Of a stretch of DNA of 36,813 bases, positions 24,242 to 32,124 are shown one piece after another. The translations under genes and the position numbers were made by a program. Under the pieces are notes generated by a model. That model saw only the letters and a program-made list of their open reading frames with translations, was not told the DNA's origin and did no database searches. Within the stretch, counting starts at the first letter, position 1. Every line of letters starts with the position of its first letter. The DNA is taken from the NCBI GenBank assembly GCA_022843805.1, contig JALHMY010000058.1, forward strand, positions 21,344-58,156. Reading direction: 5' to 3'. This stretch comes from Fuerstiella sp. (GTDB lineage Bacteria > Planctomycetota > Planctomycetia > Planctomycetales > Planctomycetaceae).

Positions 24242-25276
24242 ATGAAAAACAGTATTCTTGTCACAGGTGGAGCCGGATTTCTGGGAGCTCACGTTACTCG
24301 TGCCCTGCTGGAGGATTCCCGGTGCAGTGCTCTTAGCCTCGTGGTTCTGGACGATTTGTCCGGCGGGTTTCGGGAAAACCTGCCCCAGTCTTCGCGGCTG
24401 GAGTTTGTTCAGGGCAGTGTCACGGACCATCAACTGGTTGATCGACTTTTTCGCGAATGCGAATTTCGCTACGTCTATCATCTGGCGGCCTATGCGGCCG
24501 AAGGGCTCAGCCATTTTATCCGCCGTTTCAATTATACAAACAATCTGATCGGCAGCGTCAATCTGATCAATGCGGCCATTCGGCATCGCGCTGAGCATTT
24601 TGTTTTTACAAGTTCCATTGCCGTTTATGGCAGCGGACAGGTTCCGATGGTTGAAACGGCTGTTCCTGAACCGGAGGATCCATATGGCATCGCCAAGTTC
24701 GCTGTCGAGCAGGATTTGAAGGCGGCTCACGAACAATTCGGACTGAACTACACCATCTTTCGCCCGCATAATGTCTACGGCGAATACCAGAACCTGGGAG
24801 ACAAGTACCGCAACGTCGTTGGAATTTTTATGAACCGAATCATGCAGAATCAGGCTCTGCCGGTCTTTGGAGATGGCCAGCAGCTGCGGGCATTCTCCTA
24901 TGTGGGGGATCTGATGCATCCGATGGTGACTGCTCCGTTTGAAAAACGTGCGTGCTGCCAGGTGTTCAACGTAGGCGCGTCAACGCCGGTTTCTGTGCTT
25001 GATCTGGCCACCGCGGTTTGTCATCAGTTTGGGGTGGAACCGAATCTTCAGTTTCTGCCACAGCGCAACGAAGTCAAAGTTGCCTGGGCAGATCATTCGA
25101 AATGTCATGAGGTATTCGGTCAGCAGCCCGCAACGACACTCGAAGAAGGTCTGAAACGAATGGCTGCCTGGGCAAGGCAAACAGGTGCTCGCAGCAGCAG
25201 CACCTTCGGCGAAATCGAGCTGTACGAAGGATTGCCAGCCAGCTGGAGAGAGTCTCAGACTTCACAACCGTCGTGA
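24242..25276 (+). CDS. NAD-dependent nucleotide-sugar epimerase/dehydratase (extended SDR)
   Basis: ATG 24242 (MKNSILVTGGAGFLGAH) puts the NAD-binding TGGAGFLG motif at residues 8-15, as usual for extended SDRs; the longer frame from 24134 adds a poor N-terminus that overlaps the divergent gene. The 344-aa protein has VVLDDLSGG, YHLAAYAAE, TSSIAVYG with the catalytic Ser/Thr, YGIAK with the Tyr/Lys pair, FRPHNVYG and RAFSYVGDL. This set is typical of UDP-glucose 4-epimerase-like enzymes. It probably supplies a nucleotide sugar for the adjacent glycosyltransferase cluster, which is inference. The exact sugar cannot be read from the sequence. Confidence 0.93.
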   Translation: MKNSILVTGGAGFLGAHVTRALLEDSRCSALSLVVLDDLSGGFRENLPQSSRLEFVQGSVTDHQLVDRLFRECEFRYVYHLAAYAAEGLSHFIRRFNYTNNLIGSVNLINAAIRHRAEHFVFTSSIAVYGSGQVPMVETAVPEPEDPYGIAKFAVEQDLKAAHEQFGLNYTIFRPHNVYGEYQNLGDKYRNVVGIFMNRIMQNQALPVFGDGQQLRAFSYVGDLMHPMVTAPFEKRACCQVFNVGASTPVSVLDLATAVCHQFGVEPNLQFLPQRNEVKVAWADHSKCHEVFGQQPATTLEEGLKRMAAWARQTGARSSSTFGEIELYEGLPASWRESQTSQPS

Positions 25277-25317
25277 ACGGCAACCAAAGACCTGAATAAC
25301 AATAAGTTTCCGCCATA

Positions 25318-25367
25318 GTCGCCTTTCGCTCCGCGAAAGAGCGTTCTTTTGCGGAGCAAAAGGCGAC
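25318..25367. terminator. Long hairpin between convergent genes (bidirectional terminator-like repeat)
   Basis: GTCGCCTTTCGCTCCGC (25318-25334) pairs with GCGGAGCAAAAGGCGAC (25351-25367) with one mismatch, and the inner AAAGA/TCTTT can extend the stem. It sits between the convergent epimerase and glycosyltransferase genes. The symmetry and the A/T-rich inner part suit termination in both directions. Similar hairpins are, from memory, widespread in planctomycete intergenic DNA. Confidence 0.7.
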
Positions 25368-25423
25368 ATTTATTGTCCAGCAGCACCCAGGTTGCTTGCC
25401 GCCCTCACGTTAAAGTGCGGCTT

Positions 25424-26473
25424 TCAGCCGTTACGGTCCACAAGCTGCTGCAGGGCGTCTCGAAGGACCGGATAATTGGCCTGAATCGAATAACGCTCCG
25501 TCACCGTTTGTCTTCCCCTGCGCCCCATTTGTTCCCGCATGTCTCTGCTGGAAATCAGTGCTCTCAACCCAGACACCCATTCTTCTGTCGACTGTGCCGC
25601 AAAGCCATTTCGGCCTTCGTCAAGAATTTCGGAATTGACTCCGACGGGCGCCGCAATGCCGGGCACTCCCACTGCCAGATACTGGATCAGTTTCAGACCA
25701 CATTTGTAGATATCCCATTCCTGATCAGGAAACAGGGGCATTAACCCAATGTCGAATTCCTGAAGCTGACGAACTTCGTCCGATGGTATCCAGGGCTGAT
25801 GAACCACATTCACGCCGGACAAGTCAATCTGACTGAGTGATGAAGCATCGGGTACCACAACTCGCAGTTCAAACCGGAGTTCTGCGGCCACGGTTCGCAG
25901 AGCTTCGGCCGCCACAGACAGATACTTAAGATTTCCGGCAGTGCCCATCCAGCCAACGACTGGCATTGCCGGGCCACTCTTCGACCATGGTCGTTCTCCG
26001 TAGTCGTCCATGTCAACACAGGTGGGTACGTGACAGATGCGAGAATTCAGAGGTCGTACTTTCTCTGACAGCCAGCGATTTCCACAGACTACCAGATCGG
26101 CGAGCTTCATCAGTTCATCAAATTTGTCCGGATACCGCAGAAAAACGGCATCGTCCAGATCGATCACCAGCCGCCCGCACGACTCTCGAAAGCGGCGTTC
26201 CATATGCGTTGTTGTGTTGTCAAAAATCTCACGATCAATGAATACCACATCAAATCGCTGCAGACGAGTTCTCACCCAGTGCCACCAGCGAACACTGCGT
26301 TTCAGAAGCTGGCTGGGGCGAAATCCCATCCACGGAAAGTAATCGTACTTCTGAGGAAAACTGTGCGCAACAACGCAGGTGTGCCCCTCCGCCCGGAAGT
26401 GTCGAAGATATGGCAGAATGCGGAATCGAGCTGAAGGAACCCGGTCCCCGGACGACAAAAACAGGATTCTCAA
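25424..26473 (-). CDS. Glycosyltransferase, GT4/group 1 family
   Basis: The start is TTG 26473, with GAGGAG 7 nt upstream giving a strong ribosome site; it reads MRILFLSSGDRVPSARFR. The 349-aa protein has a GT-B type layout: an N-terminal Rossmann-like half with FIDREIF and LVIDLDDAVF, and a C-terminal half with VVGWMGTAGNLKYL, IGLMPLFPDQEWDIYKCGLKLIQYLAVGVPGIAAPVGVNSEIL. The latter contains the family's E/G-loop for the nucleotide-sugar donor. It should add a sugar to a surface glycan or lipid carrier. It is the last gene of the DAHP synthase/flippase/methyltransferase group. Confidence 0.92.
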   Translation of the reverse strand: MRILFLSSGDRVPSARFRILPYLRHFRAEGHTCVVAHSFPQKYDYFPWMGFRPSQLLKRSVRWWHWVRTRLQRFDVVFIDREIFDNTTTHMERRFRESCGRLVIDLDDAVFLRYPDKFDELMKLADLVVCGNRWLSEKVRPLNSRICHVPTCVDMDDYGERPWSKSGPAMPVVGWMGTAGNLKYLSVAAEALRTVAAELRFELRVVVPDASSLSQIDLSGVNVVHQPWIPSDEVRQLQEFDIGLMPLFPDQEWDIYKCGLKLIQYLAVGVPGIAAPVGVNSEILDEGRNGFAAQSTEEWVSGLRALISSRDMREQMGRRGRQTVTERYSIQANYPVLRDALQQLVDRNG

Positions 26474-26505
26474 GTATGTACTCCTCTGCAGTTCAACAGG
26501 CGGCA

Positions 26506-26535
26506 GAGACGGATCAGAGAGAGACGGATCAGAGA
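26506..26535. repeat. 15-bp tandem duplication in the methyltransferase-glycosyltransferase gap
   Basis: GAGACGGATCAGAGA occurs twice in direct succession at 26506-26520 and 26521-26535, within the 81-nt gap between the methyltransferase stop and glycosyltransferase start. Function not evident. Confidence 0.8.
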
Positions 26536-26554
26536 TCGGCTTCGATGCATGTGC

Positions 26555-27772
26555 TCATTCCTTTTTCGCGGAAACCGTGAGCCGACCACCCTGCCCCAGC
26601 CATGCCAGCAGATGGGCCATCGGAGCGATCACCAGCTGACCCGCAAGACTCGGATGATCCGGATAATATTTCAGCGCCTTCCCGATTCGACTGCCCGGCC
26701 ATCGGGATAAAACCACCATCCCCAGGCTGCCAATGACGTTCAGCATTGTTCGCTGATGAGTGATATGTATGGCCGAGTAACCACACTCCGTCAGCAGTCG
26801 ATGAATGGATGCCGGTGTAAAGTGATGAAGATGCCGGGGCAGTTCCCACACATACCAGAATCGACCGAACACCATCGGCTCCCAGCATCCGGCATTGGGA
26901 ATGCTGATCAGCAAATGGCCCTGAGGCTTCAGCAGTTCGTGAAGACCCGTCAGCGTGCTGCGAGGATCAGGAACATGCTCAATGACCATCCATGCGGCGG
27001 CCAGATCAAAGCTGTTCTTCGAAAGCTGGCAGGTGTCCAGCGTGCCACAATGCACGTCCAGTCCGGCTTGCTGAGCCATTCGAGCAGGCCGCTCGCCCGG
27101 TTCAACTCCCACAACTCGCCATCCTTTTTGTTGAAGTCGCTCAAGGTAACGACCGGTCGCACAACCCAGCTCCAGTGCCAGAGGTGGCAGATCGAGCTCC
27201 GCTGACTGTGCGGTCAGCTCGTTCAGCTGTGGGCCACCGTCACCGTGCTGGTGTTCGCTTCTTTGATTGCTGTGCGCCCGGTTCTGATCGGCCGGCATCG
27301 CTCTGATGTTTGTCTCCGGAACAGGCTGACTGCGATCATCCAGCAGCCAGTAATAAAGCGATCGCAAACCGGGAATCAGCTTCAAGGGCAGATATCTCAG
27401 ATACCACGGCCTGCTGACTCTGTTTACCGCGGGACTGTCTGTTGCACGATTGTTCGCTGCCGGATCAGCCGTTTCGGCAGCGCTGCTCGGTGTGCCAGCA
27501 CCTTCCGGTGCGGACTGATGAGGTCCATAATGCGCCGGATAGCAGTCGCCGAGATGGTCGAGTGTCGGGCGGGGATTCATAAACAGATGGTGACACTTCT
27601 GACAGCGTTCCACGGTAAACTGACCGGGAATTCCGCACAAATTGTCCACGGCATGCAGCACCGGCTGCGATTCAGAAGAACCACACAAAGGGCAGGCAAT
27701 GCGTTCCAGAGGCAGTTCCCCTGAAACCGGCGGTTGTGCGTCCGACAAAGTCCCTGAGACAGTCTCAGACAT
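26555..27772 (-). CDS. Class I SAM methyltransferase with N-terminal zinc ribbon
   Basis: ATG 27772 gives a 405-aa product and has GGAGG 7 nt upstream; it overlaps the flippase stop by 8 nt, so the two are translationally coupled. The N-terminus holds a zinc ribbon, Cys27/Cys30 (CPLC) and Cys57/Cys60 (CQKC), followed by HHLFMNPRP. The methyltransferase domain shows LALELGCATGRYLERL, EHVPDPRSTL and LISIPNAG, typical of Methyltransf_23 proteins in sugar and glycan clusters. A low-complexity insertion of roughly 90 residues (Ala/Pro/Ser then Gln/His/Asn-rich) lies between ribbon and catalytic domain. The longer frame to 27901 overlaps the upstream gene and is rejected. The methyl acceptor is unknown. 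Confidence 0.9.
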   Translation of the reverse strand: MSETVSGTLSDAQPPVSGELPLERIACPLCGSSESQPVLHAVDNLCGIPGQFTVERCQKCHHLFMNPRPTLDHLGDCYPAHYGPHQSAPEGAGTPSSAAETADPAANNRATDSPAVNRVSRPWYLRYLPLKLIPGLRSLYYWLLDDRSQPVPETNIRAMPADQNRAHSNQRSEHQHGDGGPQLNELTAQSAELDLPPLALELGCATGRYLERLQQKGWRVVGVEPGERPARMAQQAGLDVHCGTLDTCQLSKNSFDLAAAWMVIEHVPDPRSTLTGLHELLKPQGHLLISIPNAGCWEPMVFGRFWYVWELPRHLHHFTPASIHRLLTECGYSAIHITHQRTMLNVIGSLGMVVLSRWPGSRIGKALKYYPDHPSLAGQLVIAPMAHLLAWLGQGGRLTVSAKKE

Positions 27773-29207
27773 TGCTAACCTCCGTCGAGTGCCATTCACG
27801 TCGAGTGGACCACCAGAGGAGTGTCCACCATGGAACCTGCAGCAGACCAATTCCCAGCAAATAGCCGGTCGAAACTCCGACTGATCCGTACCGCCGTCCA
27901 AGCCAGAATTCCAGGCCAGCGATTGTCAGACTGGAAACGATGGATGCCATAAGAAACGGATCTCGCTTGTGAGCACGCACATACAGGTTTGTACAAAGAG
28001 CAAACTGCAGCATGACAAGCGAAACCGAAAACAACACCGTTGGCAGAGGCGCCAGCATTCTCTGAGACAGTCGTGAAAACAGCCATTCATCTCGGGTACC
28101 CAGCCACCAGACAGCCAGACTAAACGTTGTTACGGCAACGGTCATGAGGCTGATCGAAAGCCGCATCAGACGAAAGAACAGTCGATCCAGTTCCGCATAG
28201 TTACCAGCGGCAATCAGGGATCCGAACTGGGGTCGGCGAGTTTCCATCCAGGCCATGGATGCGGACTGCAGAGCTGTCAGAATGGTCCATGTCATTCCCA
28301 GTCGCCCGGCTTCGCCTTCACTGTGATACCGAAAAATGACCAGTCCCGGCAGCCCGTTGACGAACCATAATAAGACACCCTGCACGGCAATTCGCCACTG
28401 AAGCGGCAGGATTTCCGAGGACCAGTGAATCCGCGCATCGTCCGGCGGCTGCCGGAATGCCAGAAAAAATGATCGGTATCGAATACCGACCAGATAGAGT
28501 TCGCCCAGCAGTCTTACGGCCGCCGAGACGGGCAGTGCCCATAATCCTCCTCCGGCACTGATCAATGCCCAGACGGCCAGAGTTCCGGCAATCGCCTGAG
28601 CAAACCGAATGCGGTTGATCACCGGCAGCTGATGGCATCCCTCCAGAATGGCTGTTCGAGGCAGCAGGGGCAGCTGCAGCCCGGTGATCACAACCAGTGA
28701 CAGCCACGGCGCCATCCATGCCACGGGTTGTCGCATCTCTGCCGCTGACTGAGCAAGCTGAGCGGTATCCTGAAAGTAAAACACGCCCGCCCACATCACG
28801 GTAATGGCAAAGAGTACCGCGGCTGCAATATACCATGCCGTCAACAGACGTCCGAGGGATACCAGTCGAGACAGTGCCGCACGGTCTCCGTCGATTCGAC
28901 CTTCGCTCAGCGACAGCTTTGACCATTCATGACTGCTGATATTGATGATGACAACATGCAGACCCAGTTCGACAAAAATCTGCATGCCCAGCAGATAGTT
29001 GAATGCGTAATAATACCCCTGGGCGGATTCTGTAAAGTTCAGCACAATCAGCAGCTGAGTGACGGGGCCGGTCAGCAGCTGCCAGAAACGTGCGAGCACG
29101 GCGTAGCCGACGGCCGTGTCCATACCCAGTGCCCGGGCCAGTCGCCGGTGAATGCCAGACGCATGCGGCGGACCGAGCGAATCAGAAGTGTCGGTGGATG
29201 CGTTCAA
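27765..29207 (-). CDS. Polysaccharide flippase-like multi-pass membrane protein (MOP/Wzx type)
   Basis: The 480-aa product has about a dozen hydrophobic segments, for example FWQLLTGPVTQLLIVLNF, LLGMQIFVELGLHVVIINI, WYIAAAVLFAITVMWAGVFYF, IAVQGVLLWFVNGLPGLVIF and SIVSSLTIAGLEFWLG. Length, helix number and position between glycan genes fit a Wzx-type lipid-linked glycan exporter, though no short motif proves it. The annotated start is TTG 29207; ATG 29123 (MDTAVGYAVLARFWQLL) is a good alternative. It begins 29 nt after the DAHP synthase stop and overlaps the methyltransferase start by 8 nt. Confidence 0.8.
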   Translation of the reverse strand: MNASTDTSDSLGPPHASGIHRRLARALGMDTAVGYAVLARFWQLLTGPVTQLLIVLNFTESAQGYYYAFNYLLGMQIFVELGLHVVIINISSHEWSKLSLSEGRIDGDRAALSRLVSLGRLLTAWYIAAAVLFAITVMWAGVFYFQDTAQLAQSAAEMRQPVAWMAPWLSLVVITGLQLPLLPRTAILEGCHQLPVINRIRFAQAIAGTLAVWALISAGGGLWALPVSAAVRLLGELYLVGIRYRSFFLAFRQPPDDARIHWSSEILPLQWRIAVQGVLLWFVNGLPGLVIFRYHSEGEAGRLGMTWTILTALQSASMAWMETRRPQFGSLIAAGNYAELDRLFFRLMRLSISLMTVAVTTFSLAVWWLGTRDEWLFSRLSQRMLAPLPTVLFSVSLVMLQFALCTNLYVRAHKRDPFLMASIVSSLTIAGLEFWLGRRYGSVGVSTGYLLGIGLLQVPWWTLLWWSTRREWHSTEVSNV

Positions 29208-29236
29208 ACCGGGATTTCACTTTGCCTGCTGAAGCG

Positions 29237-30571
29237 TTATTTCATCTGTTCGGCAATCAAAAACGCAATCTCCATCGCCTGTTCGTAGTTCAGCCGAGGA
29301 TCAACCTGACTGCGATAATCCCGAGATAGATCGGACTCTGTAAGATTTCCGGGCCCGCCCGTGCATTCCGTGACATCCTCGCCGGTCAGCTCCAGATGAA
29401 TGCCCGAGAGTCGGGTTCCGCACTCTTTATGTATACGGAAGGATGTGATAATTTCGGAAGTAATATCATCGAAAGAACGAGTTTTAATACCGCTTCGAGC
29501 TGTCTGGATGTTGCCATGCATCGGATCGCAGCTCCACAACACCTTCGCTCCGGCTCGCCGGACCGCCTCAGCCAGGATTGGCAGACGCATCCGAATTTTC
29601 TCGGCACCAAATCGATGGATCAGAGTCAGTCGGCCCGGCTCATTCTCGGGATTCAGTACGCGAATCAGGTCAATCAGTTCATCGGCGGCGATCTGATTGC
29701 CAACCTTGACGCCAATCGGATTGCGAATTCCCCGGAAATACTCGACATGAGCTCCGTCGATCGCTCGAGTCCGATCCCCAATCCACGGAGTATGAGTACC
29801 CAGATTGTACCAGCCTCGCTGTCGCGGCTCGGCTCGCGTCAGGGCCTGCTCAAAAGGCAGCAACAATCCTTCGTGAGACGTAAAGAAGTCCACACGCGTC
29901 AGCTGAGTCAGCTCACCAGACGAAACGGCTTCCATAAAGCGGATGGAATCGCTCAGTGATTCCAGAAGCAGCTGATACTTGCGCGAACCGGGGGTATTGC
30001 GAACAAATTCCAGATCCCAGTTTTCCGGATGATGCAGATCGGCAAATCCGCCTTCACTCAGCGCACGAATATAATTGATGGTCAGAGCCGCTCGCTCATA
30101 AGCACGCAGCATCAGCTGAGGATCAGGCCGTCGTTCGGTCGGGGTAAATCCGGAGTGATTGACGATATCGCCCCGATAACTGGGAAGTGATACGTTCTCC
30201 TTCGATTCCAGATCGGCTGAGCGAGGTTTTGCATACTGGCCGGCAATACGACCGATTCGCACAATTCTCTGCTTTGATCCGCAGATCAGCACCAGGCTCA
30301 TCTGGATCAGGACCTTCAGCTTCCGCAGGATGGTGCCGGAATTGCAGTCATCAAAGCTCTCGGAGCAGTCACCGCCCTGCAGGACAAACGACTTTCCCGC
30401 GGCTGCCTCCGCCAGCTGAGCGCGCAGTCGGTCGACTTCCCACGCAGTCACGAGTGGCGGCAGCTGTTCCAGCGTCAGAAGAGCACGCTGCAGTTCTGCA
30501 GGATTGTCATAAGCCGGCTGCTGCTGAGCAGGCCGTTTCTTCCAGGAATCGGGGGTCCAGTATGCATTCAT
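29237..30571 (-). CDS. aroF: Class II 3-deoxy-7-phosphoheptulonate (DAHP) synthase
   Basis: It condenses phosphoenolpyruvate and erythrose 4-phosphate to DAHP, the first step of the shikimate pathway. ATG 30571 (MNAYWTPDSWKKRPAQQ) matches the family's usual start, giving 444 aa; ATG 30592 is an alternative. Class II landmarks run in order: VLQGGDCSESF with the metal-binding Cys69, RIAGQYAKPRS, THEGLLLPFEQALTR, NPIGVKVGNQ, IHRFGAEKIR, SCDPMHGN, HLELTGEDVTECTGG and SQVDPRLNYEQAMEIAF. The gene lies 29 nt before the flippase-like gene and may be transcribed with the glycan genes, an odd pairing for an aromatic-pathway enzyme. The symbol is generic for this reaction and could be aroG or aroH in another naming system. 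Confidence 0.96.
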   Translation of the reverse strand: MNAYWTPDSWKKRPAQQQPAYDNPAELQRALLTLEQLPPLVTAWEVDRLRAQLAEAAAGKSFVLQGGDCSESFDDCNSGTILRKLKVLIQMSLVLICGSKQRIVRIGRIAGQYAKPRSADLESKENVSLPSYRGDIVNHSGFTPTERRPDPQLMLRAYERAALTINYIRALSEGGFADLHHPENWDLEFVRNTPGSRKYQLLLESLSDSIRFMEAVSSGELTQLTRVDFFTSHEGLLLPFEQALTRAEPRQRGWYNLGTHTPWIGDRTRAIDGAHVEYFRGIRNPIGVKVGNQIAADELIDLIRVLNPENEPGRLTLIHRFGAEKIRMRLPILAEAVRRAGAKVLWSCDPMHGNIQTARSGIKTRSFDDITSEIITSFRIHKECGTRLSGIHLELTGEDVTECTGGPGNLTESDLSRDYRSQVDPRLNYEQAMEIAFLIAEQMK

Positions 30572-30895
30572 GGCGCGGATTGTTTCGCCCAATCACCCCT
30601 TTGTCACCTGTGAAAATGCTCAGAATGCCATTCCTCCCGGATTTTTGAACAGATTTACCACGTGTGCCACCGAAACGGGCGGGCTGATATATCGGACGAG
30701 CCGTGGGAAGCAAAAGCAATTAAGGATTTCGAACTCCGTCGTTAAAGGCTGCATTGGTGCCGTCTCGGCGGTCCAAAGTGAACATCCCTGTCCGAATGAC
30801 GAGTTGCGAAAAGCAGGCCGTTAAGCGATACTCAGCCACATTTTTAAGGTGGCGTAAAATTGGGTATCGAATGTCATTCGTAAGCACCCACAACG
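30572..30895. other. Divergent intergenic region between DAHP synthase and ParA-like genes
   Basis: This 324-nt stretch contains no convincing gene. On the plus side it has a TAAAAT box at 30855-30860, 35 nt before the ParA start and without a clear -35. A perfect 13-bp palindrome follows at 30868-30880. A further CGAATGAC half-site occurs at 30793-30800. No strong promoter was recognised for the minus-strand DAHP synthase gene. Short frames here are not supported. Confidence 0.5.
30868..30880. promoter_or_regulatory. Candidate operator palindrome upstream of the ParA-like gene
   Basis: CGAATGTCATTCG is a perfect inverted repeat (6+1+6). It lies 8 nt after a TAAAAT -10-like box and 15 nt before the ParA start codon. 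A matching half-site (CGAATGAC) is at 30793-30800. The placement suits repression of initiation, perhaps autoregulation; this is inference. Confidence 0.4.
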
Positions 30896-31891
30896 ATGAA
30901 AACTCTGGCATTTTTCAACAATAAGGGAGGTGTGGGCAAAACGACGCTGCTCTATCATCTGGCCTGGATGTTTGCAGACCTGGGAAAACGCATCCTGGTT
31001 GCCGACTTTGATCCACAGGCAAACCTGACGTCCAGGTTCCTTTCTGAGCCGGAACTTGAAAAACTCTGGGATCCCGATAACCCTCAAAACGAAAGCGTGA
31101 TGGCCTCACTGAGCCCAGTCATTCGAGGACTCGGCGATATCGCACCCACGCCGGTTAAGCACATAGAAGCGAACATCAGACTCATCCCGGGAGATCTGGA
31201 GCTGTCAAACTTTGAATCAAATCTCTCCGAAGCATGGGGTAACTGTCTGGACTGCCAGGAACCGGCATTCCGTATCACCAGTTCGTTCTATCGGATCATT
31301 CGTCAGGCGGCAGAAGAATTTGATGCTGACCTGACGATCCTTGATGTGGGGCCAAACTTTGGTGCAATTAATCGCGCAGCCCTGATCTCGGCAGATGCCG
31401 TGATCATCCCGGTCGCGCCGGATCTGTTCTCCATTCAGGGACTTCGAAACCTTGGTCCCGCGCTTTCTGACTGGCGTCGCGAATGGCATACCAGACTGGC
31501 CCTGAATGCGGCAAGTGACCTCCGGCTGCCAGAGGCGGTCATGCAGCCACTTGGCTATGTTGTGCTGCAATTTGGAATTCGTGATAGTCGTCCCGTCGCC
31601 GCTTATCAAAAATGGGCCAGGAGAATTCCAGGTACGTTCAGAGAAAAGGTACTTGGTGAGCCTTCAACTGGTGGGCAGATTCCGGAGAAAGATGAGAACT
31701 GCCTTGGGCTCTTAAAGCATTACCGAAGTCTGATTCCGATGGCTGTGGAGGCACGTAAGCCGATTTTCAGGCTCAAGCCTTCCGATGGCGCCATCGGGGC
31801 TCATACCCACAGCGTAATCGATTGTGGCGATGACTTCCGCCGACTTGCCCACAGGATTCTCGAAGCTCTGGAAATGGTGAATGCCCACTGA
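30896..31891 (+). CDS. Orphan ParA/MinD-superfamily ATPase
   Basis: The 331-aa product begins MKTLAFFNNKGGVGKTTLLYHLAW, with the deviant Walker A (KGGVGKTT) that marks ParA-type ATPases. VADFDPQANLTS is the switch region, and ILDVGPNFGAINRAALISADAVIIPVAPDLFSIQGLRNLG corresponds to the Walker B and following part. The middle (residues ~75-115) and the C-terminus (from ~200) differ from chromosomal ParA. There is no ParB, no parS-like repeats and no replication genes nearby, so a standard partition role is doubtful. It has no visible Shine-Dalgarno site and is flanked by a DAHP synthase gene and a DUF1592 gene. Horizontal transfer or use in positioning of another cargo is possible. Confidence 0.9.
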   Translation: MKTLAFFNNKGGVGKTTLLYHLAWMFADLGKRILVADFDPQANLTSRFLSEPELEKLWDPDNPQNESVMASLSPVIRGLGDIAPTPVKHIEANIRLIPGDLELSNFESNLSEAWGNCLDCQEPAFRITSSFYRIIRQAAEEFDADLTILDVGPNFGAINRAALISADAVIIPVAPDLFSIQGLRNLGPALSDWRREWHTRLALNAASDLRLPEAVMQPLGYVVLQFGIRDSRPVAAYQKWARRIPGTFREKVLGEPSTGGQIPEKDENCLGLLKHYRSLIPMAVEARKPIFRLKPSDGAIGAHTHSVIDCGDDFRRLAHRILEALEMVNAH

Positions 31892-31996
31892 AGTCGGCAC
31901 CACGAACGCCAGCACTTTCGTGCCCTTGTATCTGGTTGCCATTTCCTGCGAATGCCATCACAACCTCCAACCTGTGGTATTGCGCAAAAGAATGCA

Positions 31997-32025
31997 TTGG
32001 GTTCCGGCGAAATGGTCATTATAAT
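31997..32025 (+). promoter_or_regulatory. Sigma-70-like promoter for the DUF1592/DUF1552 pair
   Basis: TATAAT at 32020-32025 matches consensus exactly and TTGGGT at 31997-32002 is a partial -35 (TTG conserved), separated by 17 nt. It lies 99 nt before the start of the DUF1592-type gene and after the ParA gene, so it would drive the two-gene unit on its own. Confidence 0.45.
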
Positions 32026-32124
32026 TGTGATCAGGGGCCATGGCATAAAGTGTTCTTTCCACCGATCTCTTTTCCCGCCAATACTTGTTTCCCACCTGTC
32101 GACAATTCAGAAAGTCCACGAACT

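Noticed and set aside
31712..32046. Minus-strand short frames after the ParA gene as a possible partner gene
   Set aside because: They overlap the ParA 3' end in antisense, have no ribosome site and look like shadow frames; the gap 31892-32124 holds only a weak hairpin and the promoter for the next gene.
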